A stretch of 64,000 nt of DNA from NCBI RefSeq assembly GCF_042887685.1, contig NZ_JBHVOS010000009.1, forward strand, positions 81,357 to 145,356, given 5' to 3'. The number at the start of each line of letters is the position of its first letter. Position 1 is the stretch's first letter. This document shows, piece after piece, positions 1 to 7,498 of this stretch. A program made the position numbers and the translations under genes. Below the pieces are notes generated by a model. That model was not told the origin of the DNA. It searched no databases and saw nothing but the letters and a program-made list of their open reading frames with translations. Origin of the DNA: Oerskovia sp042887685. Lineage in GTDB: Bacteria; Actinomycetota; Actinomycetes; Actinomycetales; Cellulomonadaceae.

Positions 1-2505
1 GGGGACACGGTCGTGCTCGCGGCAGCCCGGCTGGGCGCGTACACCAAGGAGCTCGGGGAGGACGCCGAGGTCCTGGCGACCGTCAAGGGCGCCGACCTCG
101 CAGGCCTGCGCTACACCCCGGCCTTCGACTACTTCACGGACCGCTCGGCCGAGGGCTGGCCGAACGCGCACCAGGTGCTCGTGGCCGACTTCGTGACGAC
201 CGAGGACGGCACGGGCATCGTCCACCTCGCCCCCGCCTTCGGTGAGGACGACATGGCCGTGTGCGACGCCGCGGGCATCGTGCCCGTCGTGCCCGTCGAC
301 GCCCGTGGGCGCTTCACCAACGCGGTCCCCGACTACGCGGGCGCGCAGGTCTTCGACGCCAACCCCCAGGTCATCAAGGACCTCAAGGAGGGCACGGGAC
401 CGCTCGCGCGCGTCGACGCCGCCTCGCGCGCCGTCGTGCTGCGCCACGAGACCTACCAGCACTCCTACCCGCACTGCTGGCGCTGCCGGAACCCCCTGAT
501 CTACAAGGCGGTCTCGAGCTGGTTCGTGCGCGTGACCGAGTTCCGCGACCGCATGGTCGAGCTCAACCAGGACATCACCTGGACGCCCGAGCACATCCGT
601 GACGGCCAGTTCGGCAAGTGGCTCGCGGGTGCGCGCGACTGGTCGATCTCGCGCAACCGCTACTGGGGCACGCCCATCCCCGTGTGGGTCTCGGACGACG
701 CGAACTACCCCCGCATCGACGTCTACGGCTCGATCGCCGAGCTCGAGGCGGACTTCGGCGTGCCCGTCACCGACCTGCACCGCCCCTTCATCGACGACCT
801 GACGCGCCCCAACCCGGACGACCCCACCGGGAGGTCCGTCATGCGCCGCATCCCCGACGTCCTGGACGTGTGGTTCGACTCGGGCTCGATGCCGTTCGCC
901 CAGGTGCACTACCCGTTCGAGAACGCCGACTGGTTCGAGCACCACTACCCGGGCGACTTCATCGTCGAGTACATCGGCCAGACCCGCGGCTGGTTCTACA
1001 CGCTGCACGTCCTGGCCACCGCCCTGTTCGACCGTCCGGCGTTCCGCTCGGCCGTCTCGCACGGGATCGTGCTCGGCTCCGACGGGCGCAAGATGAGCAA
1101 GTCGCTGCGCAACTACCCGGACGTCTCCGAGGTCCTGGACCGCGACGGCTCCGACGCGATGCGCTGGTTCCTCATGAGCTCGCCCATCCTGCGCGGCGGG
1201 AACCTCATCGTGACCGAGGACGGCATCCGCGACTCGGTGCGCCAGGTGCTGCTGCCGCTGTGGAGCACCTACTACTTCTTCACCCTGTACGCGAACAACG
1301 CCGACGGCGGCGCGGGGTACACCGCGCAGCGGGTCGCCCCCGAGCGCGTCGCCGACCTCCCGGCTCTCGACCGCTACCTGCTGGCGCGCACGCACGACCT
1401 GGTCGGGACCGTCACGACCCAGCTCGACGCCTACGACATCGCCGGGGCGTGCGAGACCGTGCGCGAGCACCTCGACCTGCTGACCAACTGGTACGTCCGC
1501 ACGCAGCGCGACCGCTTCTGGGACGAGGACGCGGACGCGTTCGACACGCTGTGGACGGCCCTCGAGGTGCTCACGCGCGTCATGGCACCGCTCGCGCCCC
1601 TGCTCTCGGAGGAGGTCTGGCGCGGGCTCACGGGCGGGCGCAGCGTGCACCTGACCGACTGGCCGAGCGTCGTGGCCGGAGCCCCCGACTCGCTCGCGGG
1701 CGTCCTGGTCGCGAACGCCGCGCTCGTCGACTCGATGGACCTGGTCCGCTCGGTCGCCTCGCTCTCGCTGGGTCTGCGCAAGGCGCACTCGCTGCGCGTG
1801 CGTCAGCCCCTGAGCACCCTGACCGTCGTGACCGAGGACCCGGCGGCGCTCACGCCCTACGCCGACCTGCTCGCCCGCGAGCTCAACGTCAAGACCGTGC
1901 GCTTCCTCGACCTGGAGTCGGGGGCCGCGGACGAGTTCGGCGTCTCGCAGAAGCTCACCGTCAACGCGCGGGCTGCGGGTCCGCGCCTGGGCCGCGGCGT
2001 CCAGGCGGTCATCAAGGCCGCCAAGGCGGGCGCATGGCGCGTGGGCGACGACGGGTTCGTCGTCGTCGAGACGCCCGACGGCGACGTGCCGCTGCTCGGC
2101 TCGGAGTACGAGCTGACGACCGTGGTGCTCGCCGAGCAGGGCCACGACGAGGTCGACCCGGCGGCGCCGTCGATCGCGGCGGCAGTGCTGCCCACGGGCG
2201 GGTTCGTCGTCCTCGACCTCGGGCTGGACGACGCGCTCCTGGCCGAGGGGTACGCGCGCGACATCGTGCGCGAGGTCCAGGACGCCCGCAAGGCCGCAGG
2301 CCTCGAGGTCTCCGACCGGATCGACCTGTCGCTCTCGGTGCCCGGCCCCTGGCAGGGGGCGGTCGAGGACCACCGCGAGCTCATCGCGGGCGAGACCCTC
2401 GCCGTGAGCGTGACGATCGACCTGTCGCCGACCGACGCGCGCCAGGTCCTCGTGACCAAGGCCGCCTCGAGCGTCGGCGTGTCCGGGACGGAGGCGCAGG
2501 CGTGA
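1..2505 (+). CDS. ileS: Isoleucyl-tRNA synthetase, 3' part
   Basis: Cytoplasmic enzyme that charges tRNA-Ile with isoleucine. The reading frame is already open at base 1, so the 5' end with the HIGH motif lies outside the window; 834 residues are visible. They include part of the CP1 editing domain, a CWRC cysteine pair, a DVWFDSGS segment, an IGQTRGWFYT segment and the KMSKS loop at about residue 364 of the visible part, followed by the anticodon-binding region. These segments resemble the eukaryote-like (type 2) IleRS found in Actinobacteria; that class is often associated with mupirocin tolerance, but tolerance is not shown here. The stop overlaps the GTG of folC (GTGA), so the two are probably co-transcribed. 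Confidence 0.97.
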   Translation, partial: GDTVVLAAARLGAYTKELGEDAEVLATVKGADLAGLRYTPAFDYFTDRSAEGWPNAHQVLVADFVTTEDGTGIVHLAPAFGEDDMAVCDAAGIVPVVPVDARGRFTNAVPDYAGAQVFDANPQVIKDLKEGTGPLARVDAASRAVVLRHETYQHSYPHCWRCRNPLIYKAVSSWFVRVTEFRDRMVELNQDITWTPEHIRDGQFGKWLAGARDWSISRNRYWGTPIPVWVSDDANYPRIDVYGSIAELEADFGVPVTDLHRPFIDDLTRPNPDDPTGRSVMRRIPDVLDVWFDSGSMPFAQVHYPFENADWFEHHYPGDFIVEYIGQTRGWFYTLHVLATALFDRPAFRSAVSHGIVLGSDGRKMSKSLRNYPDVSEVLDRDGSDAMRWFLMSSPILRGGNLIVTEDGIRDSVRQVLLPLWSTYYFFTLYANNADGGAGYTAQRVAPERVADLPALDRYLLARTHDLVGTVTTQLDAYDIAGACETVREHLDLLTNWYVRTQRDRFWDEDADAFDTLWTALEVLTRVMAPLAPLLSEEVWRGLTGGRSVHLTDWPSVVAGAPDSLAGVLVANAALVDSMDLVRSVASLSLGLRKAHSLRVRQPLSTLTVVTEDPAALTPYADLLARELNVKTVRFLDLESGAADEFGVSQKLTVNARAAGPRLGRGVQAVIKAAKAGAWRVGDDGFVVVETPDGDVPLLGSEYELTTVVLAEQGHDEVDPAAPSIAAAVLPTGGFVVLDLGLDDALLAEGYARDIVREVQDARKAAGLEVSDRIDLSLSVPGPWQGAVEDHRELIAGETLAVSVTIDLSPTDARQVLVTKAASSVGVSGTEAQA

Positions 2506-3950
2506 GCGGCATCCGCGTGGGCCGGGGCGCCGGCGAGCGCCCCGGCGACAAGGACGCGCGCCGCCCCGGCGGTGCCGGGCACCAGCGCACGGCAGAGGAG
2601 GCCGCCGCGCTGGAGGACCTCGCCACGGTGTACGCGCACATCATGGACCGTGCTCCCGAGCACGACATCGACCCGACGCTCGAGCGCGTGCAGCGGGTCC
2701 TCGAGCTCCTGGGCGACCCCCAGAAGGCCTACCGGACCGTCCACATCACGGGGACCAACGGGAAGACGTCGACCTCGCGCATGGTCGAGCGGCTCGTGCG
2801 CGAGCACGGCCTGCGCACCGGACGCTTCACGAGCCCGCACCTGACGTCGGTCACCGAGCGCATCGCGATCGACGGCGACCCCGTGACCCCGGCACGCTTC
2901 GTCGAGATCTGGGAGGACGTCGCGCCGTACGTCGGCGTGGTCGACCGCGAGTCGCAGGAGGCCGGCGGCCCGAGGCTGAGCTTCTTCGAGGTGCTCACGG
3001 TCATGGCCTTCGCCGCGTTCGCCGACGCCCCCGTGGACGTCGCGATCGTCGAGGTCGGCATGGGCGGCAGCTGGGACTCGACCAACGTCGTGGACGGCGA
3101 CGTCGCGATCGTGACGCCCATCTCGATCGACCACACGCGCTGGCTCGGCCACACGATCGAGGAGATCGCGACCGAGAAGTCCGGGATCGTCAAGGAGGGC
3201 GCGGTCGTCGTGCTCGCCGAGCAGAGCGACGTGGCCGAGGCCATCGTGATCGAGGCGGCCGCCGCCAAGGACGCCCGCGTCCTGCGCGAGGGCCAGGACA
3301 TCGCGGTCGCCGGACGCACGCCGGCGGTCGGGGGACAGGTCGTCGACCTGCGCACCCCGGCAGGTCTGTACACGCAGATCTTCCTGCCCATGATCGGCGA
3401 GCACCAGGCGCACAACGCCCTGCTCGCCCTCTCGGCGACCGAGGCGCTGCTCTCGGGTGGTCGCGCGCTCGACGGCGGGGTCGTCGAGGCCGCGTTCGGC
3501 GACGTGTCGTCGCCGGGTCGTCTCGAGGTCCTGCGGTCGAGCCCCACCGTGATCGTCGACGCGGCCCACAACCCCGCGGGGGCCGAGGCGCTCGTCGCGG
3601 CCGTCGACGAGGCGTTCGAGTTCGAGAGGCTCATCGGGGTCGTCGCGATCATGGGCGACAAGGACTCCGAGCAGATCCTGTCGGTGCTCGAGCCCGTGCT
3701 CGCCGAGATCGTCGTGACGCGCAACTCGGCCGAGCGCTCGGCCGACCCGGCGGACCTCGCCGAGATCGCGGTCGACGTGTTCGGGGAGGACCGGGTCCAC
3801 TCGGCCGAGCGGCTCGACGAGGCGCTCGCCATCGCGGTCGACCTGGCCGAGCGCGACGACTCGGTCGGGGTCGGCGTCGGGACCGGCGTCCTCGTGACCG
3901 GGTCCGTGATCACCGCGGCCGACGTGCGGATCCTGCTCGGGCGCGGCTGA
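2502..3950 (+). CDS. folC: Folylpolyglutamate synthase / dihydrofolate synthase
   Basis: Adds glutamate to dihydropteroate or folates in the cytoplasm; Mur-ligase fold. The 482-residue product has the ATP-binding loop ITGTNGKTSTS at about residues 83-93, a SFFEVLTVMAF helix, the EVGMGG segment and a C-terminal DAAHNPAG motif. The GTG start overlaps the ileS stop by four bases, which supports translational coupling. The first 35 or so residues are basic and poorly conserved, so a later start is possible. In many Actinobacteria folC is followed directly by a DUF4233 gene and ndk. Here those two lie 5.3 kb downstream, behind the dha operon and an exporter. Confidence 0.95.
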   Translation: MSGIRVGRGAGERPGDKDARRPGGAGHQRTAEEAAALEDLATVYAHIMDRAPEHDIDPTLERVQRVLELLGDPQKAYRTVHITGTNGKTSTSRMVERLVREHGLRTGRFTSPHLTSVTERIAIDGDPVTPARFVEIWEDVAPYVGVVDRESQEAGGPRLSFFEVLTVMAFAAFADAPVDVAIVEVGMGGSWDSTNVVDGDVAIVTPISIDHTRWLGHTIEEIATEKSGIVKEGAVVVLAEQSDVAEAIVIEAAAAKDARVLREGQDIAVAGRTPAVGGQVVDLRTPAGLYTQIFLPMIGEHQAHNALLALSATEALLSGGRALDGGVVEAAFGDVSSPGRLEVLRSSPTVIVDAAHNPAGAEALVAAVDEAFEFERLIGVVAIMGDKDSEQILSVLEPVLAEIVVTRNSAERSADPADLAEIAVDVFGEDRVHSAERLDEALAIAVDLAERDDSVGVGVGTGVLVTGSVITAADVRILLGRG

Positions 3951-3970
3951 CGCCTCCCGCACGACCACCG

Positions 3971-4004
3971 CGCAGGGCGCCCCTCGGACGAGGGGCGCCC
4001 TGCG
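3971..4004 (+). terminator. Intrinsic terminator after folC
   Basis: Perfect 14-bp stem (3971-3984 with 3991-4004) around a 6-base loop, 20 bases after the folC stop. There is no U-tract, which is common in high-GC actinobacteria. It separates ileS-folC from the dha operon. Confidence 0.8.
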
Positions 4005-4161
4005 TCGTCGGCGCGCACCCGGCGACGGTCCGGCTCCCTGCGTGCCGGGTGCCGCGCGGGGGTGTTTGATGGGGGGACGGGCACCGGGGGCACGCGTCAC
4101 CGGTGCGCGAGCAGTGCACGCGGCCGCCCGGTGCCGCAGCAGTCCGACGAAGGGATGCGCC

Positions 4162-5157
4162 ATGAAGAAGCTGCTCAACGACCCGCAGGACGCGGTGACC
4201 GAGTCGCTCGACGGGTTCGAGCTGGCTCACGCCGACCTGGTCGAGGTCCACCGCGCGCCGCTGTACGTCTCGCGTGCGGGCGGTGCGGTGCCCGGCAAGG
4301 TCGGGCTCGTCAGCGGGGGCGGCGCGGGGCACGAGCCCCTGCACGCGGGCTTCGTGGGCGCCGGGATGCTCGACGCCGCCGTACCCGGTGCGGTGTTCAC
4401 CTCTCCCACGCCGGACCAGATCGTGCCGGCGATCCTCGGAGCCGACTCGGGAGCGGGCGTGCTCGCGATCGTCAAGAACTACACGGGCGACGTGCTCAAC
4501 TTCGAGACCGCGCTCGAGCTCGTCGAGGCCGAGGGCACGCAGGCCGCCAGCATCCTCGTCAACGACGACGTCGCGGTCGAGGACTCCCTCTACACCGCGG
4601 GTCGTCGTGGCGTGGCCGGGACGGTCGCGGTCGAGAAGATCGCCGGGGCCGCCGCCGACCGCGGGGACGACCTGGGCAAGGTCACCGAGATCGCCGGCCG
4701 GGTCGTCGCCAACGTCCGCTCGATGGGGGTCGCGCTGAGCGCCTGCACGGTGCCGCACGTGGGCAAGCCCAGCTTCGACCTCGGCGACGACGAGATCGAG
4801 ATCGGCATCGGGATCCACGGCGAGCCGGGCCGCCACCGCATCCCCCTGGCCTCCGCGGACGAGATCACGGGCATGCTCGTCGACGCCGTGGCCGAGGACC
4901 TGCGGCTCGAGGGCGGCGAGCGAGTGTTGCTGTTCGTTAACGGAATGGGCGGTACGCCCCAGTCCGAGCTCTACGTCGTCTATCGTCAGGCGAGGAGGCT
5001 GCTCGAGGCGCGCGGCGTGGCGGTCACCCGCTCGCTCGTGGGCAACTACGTCACCTCGCTGGAGATGCAGGGGGCCTCGGTCACCGTGCTCCGGCTGGAC
5101 GACGAGCTGACCGCGCTCTGGGACGCGCCCGTGCACACCGCCGCGCTGCGGTGGTGA
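4162..5157 (+). CDS. dhaK: Dihydroxyacetone kinase subunit DhaK (PTS-dependent)
   Basis: Binds dihydroxyacetone covalently and passes it to DhaL for phosphorylation, giving dihydroxyacetone phosphate. The 331-residue protein shows GGGAGHEP at residues 52-59 and the substrate-binding histidine at about His219 in GIHGEPG, both typical of DhaK. The start is the ATG at 4162, preceded by a GAAGGG ribosome binding site. An upstream in-frame extension to 4042 is rejected because it has no conserved sequence or Shine-Dalgarno. It is the first gene of dhaK-dhaL-dhaM. No DhaR-type activator is adjacent; the nearest regulator is a TetR protein downstream. Confidence 0.96.
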   Translation: MKKLLNDPQDAVTESLDGFELAHADLVEVHRAPLYVSRAGGAVPGKVGLVSGGGAGHEPLHAGFVGAGMLDAAVPGAVFTSPTPDQIVPAILGADSGAGVLAIVKNYTGDVLNFETALELVEAEGTQAASILVNDDVAVEDSLYTAGRRGVAGTVAVEKIAGAAADRGDDLGKVTEIAGRVVANVRSMGVALSACTVPHVGKPSFDLGDDEIEIGIGIHGEPGRHRIPLASADEITGMLVDAVAEDLRLEGGERVLLFVNGMGGTPQSELYVVYRQARRLLEARGVAVTRSLVGNYVTSLEMQGASVTVLRLDDELTALWDAPVHTAALRW

Positions 5158-5165
5158 CTCCGGTC

Positions 5166-5221
5166 GTCCCCCGAGAGCCGGGGGACGGCGCATCCGGGGC
5201 GGTTCTCGCGAACCACCCCGG
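5166..5221 (+). other. Two hairpins between dhaK and dhaL
   Basis: Hairpin 1 has an 8-bp stem (5166-5173 with 5179-5186). Hairpin 2 has an 11-bp stem with one C/A mismatch (5194-5204 with 5211-5221), ending just before the dhaL ribosome binding site. They may tune the dhaK:dhaL ratio by partial termination or mRNA stabilisation; that role is inference. Confidence 0.55.
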
Positions 5222-5242
5222 CCAGTAGTGAAAGGGCGATTG

Positions 5243-5887
5243 ATGACGCTGGACGTTGCGTGGGCTGTGCGCTGGATGAGGGATGCGGCGACGATGATCG
5301 TGTCGGCGCGGGACGAGCTCACCGAGCTGGACCGTCAGATCGGCGACGGCGACCACGGCGAGAACCTGAACCGAGGGTTCCAGGCGGTCGTCGCCAAGCT
5401 GGACGGGCTGGAGGCCGAGCCCGCGCAGATCGGTGACGTGCTCAAGCTCGTGGCGACGACGCTCATGTCGTCGGTCGGAGGCGCCTCGGGGCCCCTCTAC
5501 GGCACCGCGTTCCTGCGCGCGGCCAAGGTCACCGGCCTGGCAGAGCTCGACTCCTCGGCCGTCGTCGCGCTGCTCGAGGGTGCGCTCGAGGGCATCACCG
5601 CGCGCGGCAAGGCTGCGCCGGGCGAGAAGACCATGGTCGACGCCTGGCAGCCCGCGGTCGACGCCGCGGTCGTCGCGGCGGACTCCGGAGCGGACCCCGT
5701 GGGCGTCCTCGAGGCGGCGCTCGCCGCGGCCGAGGCGGGGGCCCTCGCGACGGTCCCCCTGCTCGCGACCAAGGGTCGGGCGAGCTACCTGGGCGAACGG
5801 AGCATCGGGCACCAGGACCCGGGGGCGACGTCGACCGTCGTGATCCTGCGGGCTGCGGTCGCGGCCGCCACCGCTCCCGGTGAATGA
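5243..5887 (+). CDS. dhaL: Dihydroxyacetone kinase subunit DhaL
   Basis: ADP-binding subunit. It carries permanently bound nucleotide that is rephosphorylated by DhaM and gives the phosphate to dihydroxyacetone on DhaK. The 214-residue all-helical protein has the metal/nucleotide motif GDGDHGEN at residues 34-41 and an SVGGASGPLYGTA segment. The ATG at 5243 is chosen because AAAGGG lies six bases upstream; a GTG at 5228 overlaps that ribosome binding site. It lies 85 bases after dhaK, across two hairpins, and its end overlaps the region where dhaM starts. Confidence 0.95.
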   Translation: MTLDVAWAVRWMRDAATMIVSARDELTELDRQIGDGDHGENLNRGFQAVVAKLDGLEAEPAQIGDVLKLVATTLMSSVGGASGPLYGTAFLRAAKVTGLAELDSSAVVALLEGALEGITARGKAAPGEKTMVDAWQPAVDAAVVAADSGADPVGVLEAALAAAEAGALATVPLLATKGRASYLGERSIGHQDPGATSTVVILRAAVAAATAPGE

Positions 5888-5894
5888 TGGCCCG

Positions 5895-6656
5895 ATGACT
5901 ACCCCACAGGTCGGCGATCGCGCACGGATCGCCCTGGTGCTCGTGTCCCACTCTGCCCGTCTCGCGCAGGGGGCGGCCGAGCTCGCTGCCCAGATGGCTC
6001 CCGGCGTGCTGCTCCTGCCCGCAGGTGGCACCGACGACGGCAGCCTGGGGACGAGCTACGACGTGGTGTCTACCGCGGTCGACGAGGGCCTCGTGGGGAC
6101 CGAGGGGGTCGTGGTGCTCGCCGACCTGGGGTCGGCGGTCATGACGATCGAGTCGGTCATCGAGCTCGACGACTCGCTCGAGGGTCGTGTCGTCCTCGCG
6201 GACGCCCCGTTCGTCGAGGGGGCGGTCGCCGCCGCGGTCACGGCGCACGGAGGGGGCAGCCTCGCCGAGGTGCTCGCCTCGGCGGAGGCAGCGGGCAGCA
6301 CCTTCGCGCAGAGCGCGGCCGGGGTCGGGGGAGAGTTCGTCCCCGCTGCCGGGCCGGCGGACCAGCTCGCGGGCGCCGCGGGCATCGAGGACGACTCGCC
6401 GGGCGCCCCGCGCGCGGTCACGCTGCGCAACCCGCTCGGCCTGCACGCCCGTCCGGCGGCGATCCTCGCCCGACTCGTCGCGGGGTACGACGCGAAGGTC
6501 ACCATCAACGGCGTCAACGCGGCGAGCGTGCTCGAGATGATGAAGCTGGGCGCGACCGGGGGGCGTGAGCTCGTGATCGCGGCCGAGGGCCCCCAGGCGA
6601 GCGAGGCCCGGGACGCGGCGATCGCCGCGGTCGAGGGGGGCTTCGGCGAGGTCTGA
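5895..6656 (+). CDS. dhaM: PTS phosphoryl donor DhaM (EIIA-HPr fusion)
   Basis: Carries phosphate from the PTS chain to the nucleotide on DhaL. The 253-residue protein has an EIIA-mannose-like domain with the probable phospho-acceptor His19 in VSHSAR. It is followed by a linker and an HPr domain with LGLHARPA (His184) and an SVLEMMKLG segment. The long DhaM form of E. coli has an additional enzyme I-like domain that is absent here, so general enzyme I (not in this window) must supply the phosphate. A GTG at 5880 would overlap dhaL; the ATG at 5895 is preferred but neither has a strong ribosome binding site. Confidence 0.93.
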   Translation: MTTPQVGDRARIALVLVSHSARLAQGAAELAAQMAPGVLLLPAGGTDDGSLGTSYDVVSTAVDEGLVGTEGVVVLADLGSAVMTIESVIELDDSLEGRVVLADAPFVEGAVAAAVTAHGGGSLAEVLASAEAAGSTFAQSAAGVGGEFVPAAGPADQLAGAAGIEDDSPGAPRAVTLRNPLGLHARPAAILARLVAGYDAKVTINGVNAASVLEMMKLGATGGRELVIAAEGPQASEARDAAIAAVEGGFGEV

Positions 6657-6735
6657 CGCACCGCCCTCCGCCCTCCGCGCCCCGGCGACGGTGGCGGCGG
6701 CGGCAGGTCGCCCGTGACCGGCGTCACGTGAATAC

Positions 6736-6782
6736 TGCATTGCCTGCAAAGTTGCACGACGTGTAATGTTGCATGCTGTGCA
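6736..6782 (+). promoter_or_regulatory. Promoter with TGCA operator-like array before tetR
   Basis: Five TGCA cores start at 6736, 6745, 6753, 6770 and 6779. The central pair forms the inverted repeat TGCAA-AG-TTGCA (6745-6756). This lies in the 16-base spacer between a -35-like TTGCCT (6740-6745) and a -10-like TGTAAT (6762-6767). A separate 6-bp inverted repeat, CGTGAC-CGGC-GTCACG, is at 6713-6728. Likely site for autoregulation by the TetR protein; inference. Confidence 0.5.
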
Positions 6783-7410
6783 GAACATCGTCGAGCCCTC
6801 CGCAGCCCCCACGGGGCTGCGCGAGCGCAAGAAGCGCGAGCGCCGCGAGGCGCTCATCGACGCCGCCCAGACCCTCGTGCTCGAGCGGGGTCTGGACGAC
6901 GTCACGGTCGAGGACATCTGCTCCTCGATCGGCGTCTCGGCGCGGACGTTCTTCAACTACTTCGCGTCGAAGGACGACGCGGTGCTCGGGGTCGAGGAGT
7001 TCTCACCGTCTCCCGTCGCCGTCGACGCCTTCGTCGGGGGCGGCCCCACGGGGGACCTCCTGGACGACCTCCAGGCGCTCGTCGCCGACCTGCTCGCCCA
7101 CCAGGTCATGTCCCTCGACCGCGTGCACCGGGCGATCGAGCTCGTCGAGCGCGAGCCCCGGCTCCTCGCCCGCCACATGTGGTGGATCGAGAACCTGCGC
7201 ACGGGCCTCATCGACGTGTTCGACCGGCGCCGCGCCGCCCACCCGTTCGTCCCCGAGCCCGAGCTGCTCGCCATGGTCGTGATGAGCCTCCTGCGCACCA
7301 CGACCCTCGAGTGGGAGCGCCTCGGGCGCACGGGCGAACCCGTCGACCACCTCGGCTCGGTCGTCGCCCAGCTCCGTGCTCTCGTCTGTCCGGGGTCCAC
7401 GCCGGGCTGA
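6766..7410 (+). CDS. TetR-family transcriptional regulator
   Basis: Probable repressor of the exporter gene that follows on the same strand. The 214-residue product has an N-terminal helix-turn-helix (about residues 20-70: ERREALIDAAQTLV, then VEDICSSIGVSARTFFNYF) and a C-terminal ligand-binding domain with no recognisable specificity. The ATG at 6766 overlaps the candidate -10 element, so translation may instead begin at the GTG at 6778 on a leaderless transcript; the first conserved residues lie after both. The ligand is unknown. Confidence 0.88.
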   Translation: MLHAVQNIVEPSAAPTGLRERKKRERREALIDAAQTLVLERGLDDVTVEDICSSIGVSARTFFNYFASKDDAVLGVEEFSPSPVAVDAFVGGGPTGDLLDDLQALVADLLAHQVMSLDRVHRAIELVEREPRLLARHMWWIENLRTGLIDVFDRRRAAHPFVPEPELLAMVVMSLLRTTTLEWERLGRTGEPVDHLGSVVAQLRALVCPGSTPG

Positions 7411-7498
7411 CGGCGTCTCGCACCACCTCTCTCGCTCCCCTTCGCACCCGCGGTCCGCGTCCGCCGGGTGGCTCCCCACCGACCTGAACGGATTCCTC

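Noticed and set aside
618..2501. Long + frame continuing upstream of folC
   Set aside because: It is a shadow of ileS in another frame; the folC homology starts only after the GTG at 2502.
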